Source: Pelagibacteraceae bacterium AG-470-E16 (GTDB lineage: Bacteria > Pseudomonadota > Alphaproteobacteria > Pelagibacterales > Pelagibacteraceae). Taken from it: a stretch of 64,000 bases of DNA. Both the position numbers and the translations under genes were made by a program. Shown here one piece after another: positions 7,966 to 20,188 of the stretch. The stretch is taken from the NCBI GenBank assembly GCA_003209195.1, contig QCSF01000002.1, positions 62,001 to 126,000 on the forward strand, read 5' to 3'. Every line of letters starts with the position of its first letter. Position 1 is the first letter of the stretch. The notes under the pieces were generated by a model. That model had not been told where the DNA came from. It made no database searches and worked only from the letters and a program-made list of their open reading frames with translations.

Positions 7966-8700
7966 GTGTTAGATTTTTATTCTCTTTATTTTGCTTTATT
8001 CTCGTTGGTTATTCTTCAATCAATAGTTGGTGTTGGAATACTAGTTATTGGCACGCCATTTTTATTAATTTTAAATTTTGAGATGATTGAAATCCTATCT
8101 ATTTTATTACCAGTTTCAATAATAACAAGTTTATTAAATTTGATTATTTTTAAAATTAAAAAAAAAGGAAAAAAATTTAAAATTGAAAGAAAAAGAAAAA
8201 TTTTATTTTACATTTTATGCATACCATCAATATTTTTGGGTCTATTAATATTAAAAAATTACAAAGATATTTTAAATTTTAAAATTTTCGTAGCTTTTGT
8301 AATTTTTTTTTCTTTTTTAATGACAAAAATAAAATTTTATTACTGGAAAAGACAAATTCTAATTGAAAGTTTTTTTTTATTTTTGATAGGCATTGTTCAT
8401 GGATTAACAAATTCGGGAGGATCAATTTTATCACTTTTTTTTTCAAACGAGCAAAATAAAGAAAGATCTAGATACACAATAACTTATTTTTACTTGTTTA
8501 TCGCTACAGTACAGTATCTAATATTTTTGACTATTTTTAAAAGTCTTAATTTTATTTTAAACATTAATGTTTTAATCGTAATTATTTTTATAGGTTGTTT
8601 AATCGCTAATTTTTTAAATAATTACTTAAATTATAATATGTTTAAGATAGTAGTAGTTGCCTTAAGTCTTCTCGCAGCAACTTTTTTAGTTATGATATAA
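7966..8700 (+). CDS. TSUP (TauE/SafE) family membrane permease
   Basis: A 244-residue integral membrane protein with about seven to eight hydrophobic segments and a GTG start. Its repeat-half signatures (VGVGILVIGTPFLLIL near residue 20, and GIVHGLTNSGGSILSLFF near residue 140) fit the TSUP/TauE-SafE family, which moves sulfite, sulfonates or other organic anions. The substrate is unknown. A second, unrelated-looking TSUP gene lies at 39242. It ends only 34 bases before the 3' end of the convergent 23S gene, with no 5S gene between them. Confidence 0.75.
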   Translation: MLDFYSLYFALFSLVILQSIVGVGILVIGTPFLLILNFEMIEILSILLPVSIITSLLNLIIFKIKKKGKKFKIERKRKILFYILCIPSIFLGLLILKNYKDILNFKIFVAFVIFFSFLMTKIKFYYWKRQILIESFFLFLIGIVHGLTNSGGSILSLFFSNEQNKERSRYTITYFYLFIATVQYLIFLTIFKSLNFILNINVLIVIIFIGCLIANFLNNYLNYNMFKIVVVALSLLAATFLVMI

Positions 8701-8720
8701 TTTCAAAATTCTTTTTTAAA

Positions 8721-8733
8721 TTTTTTTCAGTGC

Positions 8734-8744
<11 letters not shown>
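8721..8744 (-). other. 23S processing stem, 3' arm
   Basis: This arm is the complement of 11477-11500: 22 of 24 positions match, the mismatches being A/T differences. It brings the two ends of pre-23S together as an RNase III-type processing stem. It also marks the precursor 3' end, about 20 bases from the stop of the convergent permease gene. Confidence 0.75.
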
Positions 8745-11476
<2,732 letters not shown>

Positions 11477-11484
<8 letters not shown>

Positions 11485-11500
11485 TATGCACAGAAAAAAA
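11477..11500 (-). other. 23S processing stem, 5' arm
   Basis: Partner of 8721-8744. The paired region includes the mature ends (GCTTGAT against ATCAAGC) and extends into the flanking T/A-rich sequence. Confidence 0.75.
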
Positions 11501-11616
11501 TTTTTCTGTTCATTGAATTTTTGAAAAAATTATTTTTTTAGAAAATTAAATTTCTAAAAAGGATAAAAAAATTAAGATTATTCTATTTTACAATTTTTAA
11601 AGAATTTCTCAAGTTT

Positions 11617-11692
11617 TGGTGGAGGATAGCGGGATCGAACCGCTGACCTCCTGAATGCAAATCAGGCGCTCTCCCAGCTGAGCTAATCCCCC
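11617..11692 (-). tRNA. alaT: tRNA-Ala (anticodon TGC)
   Basis: A 76-base cloverleaf including an encoded CCA (11617-11619). The anticodon arm is CTGATTTGCATTCAG with anticodon TGC. The acceptor stem GGGGGAT pairs with ATCCTCC and contains the G3:U70 wobble that identifies alanine tRNA. It lies in the 16S-23S spacer, 6 bases after tRNA-Ile, the usual bacterial arrangement. Confidence 0.96.
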
Positions 11693-11698
11693 AGAAAA

Positions 11699-11775
11699 TG
11701 GTGGGCCGAGAAAGACTTGAACTTTCGACCCCACCCTTATCAAGGGTGTGCTCTAACCAACTGAGCTACCGGCCC
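11699..11775 (-). tRNA. ileT: tRNA-Ile (anticodon GAT)
   Basis: A 77-base cloverleaf with encoded CCA (11699-11701). The anticodon loop is TTGATAA with anticodon GAT. The acceptor stem GGGCCGG pairs with TCGGCCC, closing on a G-U pair. It is first in the 16S-23S spacer, co-transcribed with both rRNAs. Confidence 0.96.
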
Positions 11776-11805
11776 TAATTTTTGAGCTCTAAACAAATAC
11801 TTGAG

Positions 11806-11836
11806 TTAGAAGAGAAACGAGGACGGCAAATTTATT
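11806..11836 (-). other. 16S processing stem, 3' arm
   Basis: This segment downstream of 16S is the near-perfect complement of 13464-13495 upstream of 16S: about 31 paired positions with one or two mismatches, one bulge and a few G-U pairs. Together they loop out the whole 16S for RNase III-type cleavage. Confidence 0.8.
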
Positions 11837-11880
11837 AATGTTAAGTGAGAACTTAAAAATGTTATTTAAGTTTTCCTTAG

Positions 11881-13365
<1,485 letters not shown>

Positions 13366-13433
13366 TAATAACGGCGTACACAAGCTTTGTGTATTAAATA
13401 CACAACTTGTACAAATTACTATTTGTATAAGTT

Positions 13434-13445
13434 TTATTAAAGCGT
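13434..13445 (-). promoter_or_regulatory. Candidate boxA antitermination element in the rRNA leader
   Basis: On the minus strand this reads ACGCTTTAATAA, matching 9 of 12 positions of the E. coli rrn boxA core (GCTCTTTAACAA). It lies between the 16S processing arm and the mature 16S 5' end. The boxA element binds NusB/NusE (S10) to prevent premature termination. The match is short, so this is tentative. Confidence 0.35.
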
Positions 13446-13463
13446 GTACGACAAATTTTTTTG

Positions 13464-13495
13464 AATAAATTGTACCGTCCACGCTTCTCTTCTAA
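13464..13495 (-). other. 16S processing stem, 5' arm
   Basis: Pairs with 11806-11836 across the whole 16S gene. It can alternatively pair with the nearby segment 13440-13458 to make a local hairpin (AAGCGTG with CACGCTT, then further pairs). The two structures exclude each other. Confidence 0.75.
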
Positions 13496-13520
13496 TATTT
13501 ACAATTTTTATGAGCTCAAT

Positions 13521-13566
13521 AAAACTGTTAAAAATCTTAATGACACCTAAGATTTTTGCCAGTTTT
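13521..13566 (-). other. Strong hairpin in the early rRNA leader
   Basis: An inverted repeat with a 10 bp inner stem (AAAAATCTTA/TAAGATTTTT), a 2x2 internal loop and a 7 bp outer stem (AAAACTG/CAGTTTT) around an 8-base loop. It lies about 50 bases after the inferred transcription start. Only a few T residues follow in the minus-strand direction, so it could be a weak attenuator or a protective 5' structure. Confidence 0.55.
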
Positions 13567-13624
13567 ACTTAATAAAAAAGCTATACACCTGAATAATTTA
13601 AATTAATCGGTGCTAGAAATGTGG

Positions 13625-13652
13625 GTAATATATTAAAACCTAACTAAGTCAA
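13625..13652 (-). promoter_or_regulatory. Candidate rRNA operon promoter
   Basis: On the minus strand TTGACT (13652-13647, five of six bases of the -35 consensus) and TATTAC (13630-13625) are 16 bp apart. The predicted start near 13618 gives a leader of about 250 bases before 16S. A/T-rich sequence lies upstream of the -35. Confidence 0.5.
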
Positions 13653-13763
13653 GAGATGAAAAAGGTCCAAAAAACCCTTGTATTTCCTAGGTTTTTTTTA
13701 GATTTTTAACTATAAAATCAACTCAGAGTAGTTAAATATATTGTCATAATTAATATAAAAAAA

Positions 13764-15035
13764 ATGATAAAAAAATTACGAAATAAAAATCTAAAATTTT
13801 TTTTAACCGGGTTTATTTTTTTTCTAATATCAACTTTTGTTTTTTTAAATCAAAAATTTTATAAAAAAAATAATTCTTTAAAAAATTACAATGTATTTAA
13901 AAATGAGATGCAAAATATTCATTCACTTTTTGCGAATCAAATTCAAAATCAATATAAAAAGAAAAAAATAAATATTAATAAAGGCGAGAGCTTAAACATA
14001 ACTTTATTAAATAATGGTGTTTCTCAAAAGGAAGTTTATGAAGTGTCAAAAATTCTCAGAAAATATATTAGCCTAAAAAAAATTAATACCAATCAATTTT
14101 TCGAAGTATTGATAAATAATACGAGCAAAAAGATTATAAGGTTAACAATAAATTTAGATAATATTACTTCTTTACATATATTTAAAAAAAACGATAGATT
14201 TATAGCAAATAAGATCGAAAAAGTTCTTTTTAAAAAAACAACCCTAGCTGAAGGTTTAATTAAATCTAGTTTATTTCAAGCTGCTAAAAAAGAGAAAATT
14301 GATCCTGAAGTTATTATTGATTTTGCTAGAATATTTGGATTTGAAATTGATTTTCAAAGAGACATTCGAAAAAATGATATTTTTCAAATTGTTTATGATA
14401 AATACGTAGATGATGATGGTGAACTGCAAAAAAATGGTGAGATTATTTATGCTTACATGAAAAATAAAGAAAGGGAAATTGCACTTTACCGTTTTCAAGA
14501 TAAAAGAGGAATTGTTGGATATTATCGTACAAATGGTAAAAGTATCGAGAAAGCACTGATGAAAACCCCAATAAACGGTGCAAGACTATCCTCAAGGTTC
14601 GGTATGAGAAAGCATCCAATTCTAGGATATAATAAAATGCATCGTGGTACTGATTTTGCGGCCCCAAAAGGAACTCCTATTATGGCATCTGGTTCTGGAA
14701 TCATTGAAGCTGCAAGATGGAACGGAGCTTATGGAAAATATATAAGGATACGTCATAACTCTAAATATAAAACTGCATACGCACACTTAAATAGTTATGC
14801 AAGGGGAGTAAAGAGAGGAGCGAAAGTAAGACAGGGACAAATAATTGGATATGTAGGTAATACAGGAAGATCAACAGGTCCGCATCTACATTATGAAGTT
14901 ATAGTTAATGGAAAAAGAAAAAATTCACAACGTTTAAAACTCCCTTCTGGACGAACGCTTAGAGGATCTGATAGAGAAAAATTTGAAATGTCAAGAATAA
15001 GAATTGATGTAATGAGATCTAATTTAATTAATTAA
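13764..15035 (+). CDS. M23 family murein endopeptidase (MepM-like)
   Basis: A 423-residue cell-wall hydrolase. A single N-terminal membrane segment (about residues 12-28) anchors it in the inner membrane facing the periplasm. Residues about 60-250 form the accessory region with an OapA/LysM-like segment. The zinc LytM domain covers about residues 275-395, with H293 and D297 in MHRGTDFA and H374-x-H376 in PHLHYE. It would cut peptidoglycan cross-links during growth. It has its own unit, divergent from the rRNA operon. Its stop overlaps that of cysNC by eight bases in the palindrome TTAATTAA. Confidence 0.9.
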   Translation: MIKKLRNKNLKFFLTGFIFFLISTFVFLNQKFYKKNNSLKNYNVFKNEMQNIHSLFANQIQNQYKKKKININKGESLNITLLNNGVSQKEVYEVSKILRKYISLKKINTNQFFEVLINNTSKKIIRLTINLDNITSLHIFKKNDRFIANKIEKVLFKKTTLAEGLIKSSLFQAAKKEKIDPEVIIDFARIFGFEIDFQRDIRKNDIFQIVYDKYVDDDGELQKNGEIIYAYMKNKEREIALYRFQDKRGIVGYYRTNGKSIEKALMKTPINGARLSSRFGMRKHPILGYNKMHRGTDFAAPKGTPIMASGSGIIEAARWNGAYGKYIRIRHNSKYKTAYAHLNSYARGVKRGAKVRQGQIIGYVGNTGRSTGPHLHYEVIVNGKRKNSQRLKLPSGRTLRGSDREKFEMSRIRIDVMRSNLIN

Positions 15036-16845
15036 ATATAGATTTAAATATTTTTCTTACAGAAGTATTTACCGTTTCTCGTGATGTATCAATCTTTAAA
15101 TGAGGTTTTAATGGTTGCTCATAACCACTAGTTAAACCTATTGGGTTAAAATTTTTAATACTCTTGACTTTTTTATATAATTTCTTTGGATCTCTTTTCA
15201 TGCAAATTGTTAAGGGTGTACTAATGTATACCTCATAAAACTCATCTTTATCAAATAATGACTTTGCAAAATCTCTATCTTTTCTGAATGGAGAAATTGT
15301 AGAAACAATTACTATCAAACCCGCGTCTACCATTAATTTTGATATTTCTGCCACCCTTCTAATATTTTCAGTTCGGTCAGTTGAGGTAAAACCTAAATCT
15401 TTATTAATTCCTAACCTTAAGTTATCACCGTCTAGATTGTAAGTATGTAACGATTTTGAAACTAATTCTTTTTCTAACTGCTGTGCAATTGTTGATTTGC
15501 CTGATCCGGACAAACCAGTAAACCAAATACATTTTGGTTTATGTCTTTTAATATTTGATCTAATTTTTTTTGATACTTTGCCTTCTGTTTTAAATAAATT
15601 ACCAGATCTTCTTAGTGCAAAATTTATCTTACCTGCAGCTACAACACTCAAAGTTACTTCATCAACTAATATAAATCTCGATAATGCAGGATAGTCCACA
15701 AAATTTGCGTATGGAACTAAATCATTACATGTTATTTCAATCTCACCAATATCGTTTAGCTTCAACTCATTTTTATTAATATTAGAATTTAATATAAAAT
15801 CGTAAACTCCTTTAATCTTAGTAACAGTTGTCTTAATAACTTTATTGTGTAATCTCAATAAATACTGCCTACCTGCAATTAAATTATCTTTTGAGGTTAT
15901 TACAACCTCTGCATTAAAAACATTGCCTACTAATATTTTATCATTTTTACAATCAATAATTACGTCTCCTTTTGTTACATCTAATTGCCCCTGTAAATCA
16001 ATTGCTATTGGATTGTCTTTAATTTTTTTAACTTTTTTTAAATTTGAAAATATATTTTTAATATTTGTAACATTGTTACTTGGTAAAATTTTTACTTTTT
16101 GATTTTCTATTAATTGACCTTTTAAATTTCCTAAATAATGACGAGTAGTTTTATTTGTACGATGAACATGCTGAACTGTAAAATATGATTTTGTTTTTTT
16201 ATTATTTTTAAGTTTAAAAGAAATAATTGTATCTAATATACTTTTACCATTATACCATTTTATGTTTTTAGATTTAGCTATAACATTATCCCCATTTAAG
16301 GCTGATATTGGAATAAATGATATTTTTATTTTTTTTTCATTGGAAATTAAAAATTTTAAATTTTTTTCAATCTTAAGAAATTTTTTTTTATTAAATTTTA
16401 TTAAATCAATTTTATTGATCGCAAATATAATATATTTAAAGTCCAAAAATTTTAATATTTTTAAATGTCTTTTTGTTTGTTCAAGAACTCCTTTTTTTAC
16501 ATCAATCAATAGAATTGCAATGTCACATCCAGAAGCAGCTGTAACGACATTTCTGGTATATTGATTATGTCCAGGACTATCATGAAATACCAATCTGTTA
16601 TTCTTAAAATTAATATATCTGTGAGCAACATCGATTGTGATACCTTGTTCTCTTTCATCTTGAAGACCATCCAATAACAACGAAAAATCTATTTCATTTC
16701 CTGTGGAACCATATCTTGAAGAAAGTTTTTTTAATTTGATTGACTGATCAGTTAATATATTATTTGTTTCAAAAACAATTCTTCCAATTAATGTCGATTT
16801 ACCATCATCGACGCTCCCACAGGTAACAACTTTTATTAGTTCCAC
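15028..16845 (-). CDS. cysNC: Bifunctional sulfate adenylyltransferase subunit 1 / APS kinase
   Basis: A 605-residue fusion. The N-terminal GTPase half (CysN/NodQ) has GSVDDGKSTLIGR (residues 10-22), DSPGHNQY, and NKIDLIKF, followed by EF-Tu-like beta-barrel domains. The APS kinase half (CysC) starts near residue 435 with the P-loop GLSGSGKST and contains the phosphate-acceptor segment ISPFRKDRD. With CysD it turns sulfate into APS and then PAPS. It starts on the last base of the cysD stop region, so the two are co-transcribed. No PAPS or APS reductase or sulfite reductase gene is in the window. Confidence 0.93.
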   Translation of the reverse strand: MELIKVVTCGSVDDGKSTLIGRIVFETNNILTDQSIKLKKLSSRYGSTGNEIDFSLLLDGLQDEREQGITIDVAHRYINFKNNRLVFHDSPGHNQYTRNVVTAASGCDIAILLIDVKKGVLEQTKRHLKILKFLDFKYIIFAINKIDLIKFNKKKFLKIEKNLKFLISNEKKIKISFIPISALNGDNVIAKSKNIKWYNGKSILDTIISFKLKNNKKTKSYFTVQHVHRTNKTTRHYLGNLKGQLIENQKVKILPSNNVTNIKNIFSNLKKVKKIKDNPIAIDLQGQLDVTKGDVIIDCKNDKILVGNVFNAEVVITSKDNLIAGRQYLLRLHNKVIKTTVTKIKGVYDFILNSNINKNELKLNDIGEIEITCNDLVPYANFVDYPALSRFILVDEVTLSVVAAGKINFALRRSGNLFKTEGKVSKKIRSNIKRHKPKCIWFTGLSGSGKSTIAQQLEKELVSKSLHTYNLDGDNLRLGINKDLGFTSTDRTENIRRVAEISKLMVDAGLIVIVSTISPFRKDRDFAKSLFDKDEFYEVYISTPLTICMKRDPKKLYKKVKSIKNFNPIGLTSGYEQPLKPHLKIDTSRETVNTSVRKIFKSIFN

Positions 16846-17735
16846 TAAAAATATCCCTCACGTTTTTTTAATTCCATACTACTAATTTTATCTGTATCAA
16901 TAAGTCGCCCAGATCTTTCCGAATTTTTTTCTTTTATTGTTTCATCAATTATTGAATTTATAGATCTTGCATTACTTTTAATTCCAGCTGTCAATGGATA
17001 ACAACCTAATGTCCTAAATCTTATAAATTCTTGAATTACTTTCTCACCTTTTTTGAGTTGAAATCTCTTATCATCAATCATAAAATAAGATTGTTTTCGT
17101 CTAACACAGTTTCTTTTTTTTGAAAAATATAAATCTACAATTTGAATTTGTTCTTTTTTTATATACCTCCAAATATCAATTTCTGTCCAATTTGATAATG
17201 GAAATACTCTAATAGTTTGATCTTCATTTTTTTCGAAGTTATAGAGATTCCATAATTCTGGTCTTTGGTTTTTTGGGTTCCATAAATGTCCTTTGTTTCT
17301 AATAGAAACAACTCTTTCTTTTGATCTGCTTTCTTCCTCATCTCTCCTTGCGCCTCCTAATATTACATCAAATTTATAATTATCTAGTGCATCTTTCAAA
17401 GCTTTCGTTTTCATCACATCAGTATAATTTTTATCTTTTTGTGGATTAAGTTTTAGACCAGATTGATTTGTATAAACTATTAAGTTTATTTTATATTTTT
17501 TTTTTATTTTACTCCTAAAATTAATCATTTCTTTAAATTTCCACTTCGTATCAATATGTAATAGCGGTAAGGGTATATGTGATGGGTAGAAAGCTTTTCT
17601 TACGAGATGTAATAAAACAGATGAGTCTTTTCCAATAGAATACATCATAACTGGATTAGCCGATCTTGCATAAGAATCTCTGATGACAGAAATTGCCTCA
17701 GCTTCCAACTCTTGAATAAGTTTTTTCGAACTCAC
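16845..17735 (-). CDS. cysD: Sulfate adenylyltransferase subunit 2
   Basis: A 296-residue PAPS-reductase-fold protein. It has the PP-loop SIGKDSSVLLH (about residues 33-43), the GGARRDEEESRSKER segment and the FPLSNWTEIDIWRYI segment typical of CysD. It forms a heterodimer with CysN and adenylates sulfate, driven by GTP hydrolysis. The length is normal. It overlaps cysNC by one base and starts 20 bases after the DUF4167 gene ends, so it may be transcribed from further upstream. Confidence 0.94.
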   Translation of the reverse strand: MSSKKLIQELEAEAISVIRDSYARSANPVMMYSIGKDSSVLLHLVRKAFYPSHIPLPLLHIDTKWKFKEMINFRSKIKKKYKINLIVYTNQSGLKLNPQKDKNYTDVMKTKALKDALDNYKFDVILGGARRDEEESRSKERVVSIRNKGHLWNPKNQRPELWNLYNFEKNEDQTIRVFPLSNWTEIDIWRYIKKEQIQIVDLYFSKKRNCVRRKQSYFMIDDKRFQLKKGEKVIQEFIRFRTLGCYPLTAGIKSNARSINSIIDETIKEKNSERSGRLIDTDKISSMELKKREGYF

Positions 17736-17755
17736 CTTTTTTTTAATTTTAGATA

Positions 17756-18181
17756 TTAATTTTCTATTGAACCCTTAGCAACAACAGTATTTTCGTCTTC
17801 AGAATCTTGCTTGTTATCTCTTGATTGCCCCGATGATGTTCCCTCTTCAGAATTTTGGTTGTCAACATCATCAATTTCTTTTGTTTCTGATTGCTGGACA
17901 TTGTCTTCAACATGATTCGGTAGCATTCTTGCAAAATGATCTGCATGCTGAAAATAACTCTCTGCTAAAATCTTATCACCAATAGATAACGCCTCTGAGG
18001 CAAGCTTTTTATATTTATCAAATAGTTTAGTTGCATTTCCATTAAATTTATTTCTTAAACTATTGAAAGATCTTCCCGAGTCATTCAATTTAATTACTTG
18101 AGTATTCCTCGCCCCATAATTTCTTCGGCTATTTCTTCTGCTATTATTTCGTCCACGTGGACGTCTATCAAAATTTGTCAT
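17756..18181 (-). CDS. DUF4167 protein
   Basis: A 141-residue protein with an Arg/Asn-rich basic N-terminus (residues 5-27) and a conserved alpha-helical core (SLRNKFNGNATKLFDKYKKL and AESYFQHADHFARM). An acidic, low-complexity tail follows. This is the DUF4167 family, found in alphaproteobacteria downstream of prfA-prmC exactly as here. The basic N-terminus suggests RNA binding, as inference. The exact function is unknown. Confidence 0.88.
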   Translation of the reverse strand: MTNFDRRPRGRNNSRRNSRRNYGARNTQVIKLNDSGRSFNSLRNKFNGNATKLFDKYKKLASEALSIGDKILAESYFQHADHFARMLPNHVEDNVQQSETKEIDDVDNQNSEEGTSSGQSRDNKQDSEDENTVVAKGSIEN

Positions 18182-18257
18182 TTTTTGGTTAAGTAATATT
18201 ATTTTTTTTCTTAATATTTAATTTATTATAGATATCTGTAAAGAGCATAAATATTAA

Positions 18258-19121
18258 TTATTGTAAAGTGTAATTTTGAATTTTTTTTGCCAACAAACAT
18301 CTAATTTGACGATTTATTAACTCATATTTAGCTTCAATTTTAAATCCGTTTAAAGTTAGTATTTTACTTAATTTATTAAATTGATTATCACCTATCTCAA
18401 AAGCTACATAACCATTAAGCTTAAGGTTAACTTTTAATTTCAAAATTATATTTTCAAAAAAAATAGTGCCATCTTTATTGTCAGCAATCAAGGCTGTTTT
18501 AGGCTCATATATCTTAATAGAACGATCTATATTTGTATATTCAGAAAGTCTCAAATACGGAGGGTTGGAAATTATTAAATCAAATTTTTCTTTATTTTTA
18601 TATTTAAAAATATTTTTTTGAATAATTTTTGCTCTATTTATAAAGTTATATTTTTTGAGATTAATTTTAGTATTTATAATTGCTTCTTTAGAAATATCTA
18701 ATGACACACAATTTGTCCCCTTGAAGATGTCTAATAATGAAACGCTAATACAGCCAGTGCCACATCCGATATCAAAAAATTTAAATTTCTTTTTATTTTT
18801 AAATTTATTACATACCATATCCACTAATATTTCTGTTTCTGGACGTGGTATTAATGTTTTTTTTGATACATCTATATCGAAGTTCCAAAATGATTGTTTG
18901 TTTATTATTTTTGATATTGGTTTAAGTTTTTCCCTTTGTCTGATTTTCTTAAAAAATAAATAAATTTCCTCGTTGCTCAATACTTTATTTTTATTAATTA
19001 ACAATTCTATTCTGTTTTTTTTTAAAACATTTGCTAATAAAATTTCACTATCAAGTTTATAAGTTTTGGACTTATTAATTAAAATATCGTAAGATTTATG
19101 TAAAGCACTTGAGATATTCAT
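18258..19121 (-). CDS. prmC: Release factor glutamine methyltransferase
   Basis: A 287-residue PrmC/HemK protein. It has an N-terminal helical domain (residues 1-90), SAM motif I (FDIGCGTGCISVSLL), and the catalytic NPPYL motif that places the target glutamine. It methylates the GGQ glutamine of release factors. The start overlaps the prfA stop by four bases, coupling it to its substrate gene. Confidence 0.94.
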   Translation of the reverse strand: MNISSALHKSYDILINKSKTYKLDSEILLANVLKKNRIELLINKNKVLSNEEIYLFFKKIRQREKLKPISKIINKQSFWNFDIDVSKKTLIPRPETEILVDMVCNKFKNKKKFKFFDIGCGTGCISVSLLDIFKGTNCVSLDISKEAIINTKINLKKYNFINRAKIIQKNIFKYKNKEKFDLIISNPPYLRLSEYTNIDRSIKIYEPKTALIADNKDGTIFFENIILKLKVNLKLNGYVAFEIGDNQFNKLSKILTLNGFKIEAKYELINRQIRCLLAKKIQNYTLQ

Positions 19122-20188
19122 TTATTTTCTAATAATTGTTCTTGATATTGAATTTGTAAAGCATCTGAAATCTCTGAAAATACATTTCCTGATAAAAAAT
19201 CTGATAACTTGTGTAATGTTAAATTAATCCTATGATCAGTTACTCTCCCTTGAGGAAAATTATAAGTTCTAATTCTTTCAGATCTATCACCTGACCCTAT
19301 TTGAGATTTTCTCTCAGTCGATCTTTCTTGTTCTAACTTGTTTCTTTCCATTTCATATAATTTTGATCTTAAAATTTTTAATGCTTTAGCCTTATTTTTA
19401 TGCTGAGATTTTTCATCTTGTTGTGAGACAACTATACCACTTGGAATATGACTTATTCTAACTGCGCTATCAGTAGTGTTCACTGATTGACCTCCAGGAC
19501 CACTTGATCTAAAAACATCAATCCTTAAATCATTTTCATCAATTTTAATATCAACATCTTCGGCTTCTGGTAAAACAGCAACAGTAGCAGCTGACGTATG
19601 AACTCTACCTTGAGTTTCTGTCTTAGGTACTCTTTGAACTCTGTGTACGCCGGACTCAAACTTTAACTTTGAAAAAACATTTTTTCCAGTAACTGAGAAA
19701 ACTACTTCTTTATATCCACCAGCATCACTGTCAGAAATACTTATTATGTCCGTTTTCCAACCGTAATTCGTTGCAACTTTTTGATACATTTCAAATAAAT
19801 CAGCAGCAAATAATGAAGCCTCTAATCCACCTGTACCAGCTCTTATTTCAATTATAGCATTTTTTTCATCTGCTTCATCTCTTGGTAACATAAAAATTTT
19901 TATTTTGGTTTCTAAATTATCTATTTCTATTTTTATTTCTTCTAATTCTTGCTCTGCCATATTCCTTAGATCCTTGTCAGATGTTTTATCCTCAAGAATT
20001 TTTTCAGATTCTTCTTTATCTGACATCAATTTTATATAAATCTTAACGTCACTAATAATATCTCCGATTAAAGAATACTCTTTAGAATTTTTTACATAAG
20101 TATTTTTATCGATATCAGTTTGGGATAGGGTTTTTTCGAGTGTTTCATATCTAGAAATAATCTCTTTTACTTTACTAATCGGAAGCAT
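19118..20188 (-). CDS. prfA: Peptide chain release factor 1
   Basis: A 356-residue class I release factor of normal length. The GGQ motif is in SSGPGGQSVNTTDSAVR and the RF1 core HTSAATVAVLPEAEDV is present. The segment RVPKTETQGRVHTS precedes the core. It reads UAA and UAG stops. It directly follows ispG and overlaps prmC by four bases in a core minus-strand operon. Confidence 0.95.
   Translation of the reverse strand: MLPISKVKEIISRYETLEKTLSQTDIDKNTYVKNSKEYSLIGDIISDVKIYIKLMSDKEESEKILEDKTSDKDLRNMAEQELEEIKIEIDNLETKIKIFMLPRDEADEKNAIIEIRAGTGGLEASLFAADLFEMYQKVATNYGWKTDIISISDSDAGGYKEVVFSVTGKNVFSKLKFESGVHRVQRVPKTETQGRVHTSAATVAVLPEAEDVDIKIDENDLRIDVFRSSGPGGQSVNTTDSAVRISHIPSGIVVSQQDEKSQHKNKAKALKILRSKLYEMERNKLEQERSTERKSQIGSGDRSERIRTYNFPQGRVTDHRINLTLHKLSDFLSGNVFSEISDALQIQYQEQLLENK

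Larger units (their letters stand above)
13366..13763. other. rRNA leader and divergent intergenic region
   Basis: About 400 bases without a protein gene, between 16S (minus) and the M23 peptidase gene (plus). It holds the rRNA promoter, a long leader with several hairpins, the 5' arm of the 16S processing stem and a candidate boxA, listed separately. A short hairpin (TTGTGTAT/ATACACAA, 13387-13405) and a 12 bp hairpin with one mismatch (13405-13432) lie next to the 16S 5' end. A further A/T repeat with CC/GG (about 13669-13697) sits behind the promoter. Confidence 0.7.

Noticed and set aside
13669-13697. A/T-rich inverted repeat with CC/GG as a transcription terminator
   Set aside because: It lies between two divergent promoters with no gene ending there, so termination has no clear purpose.
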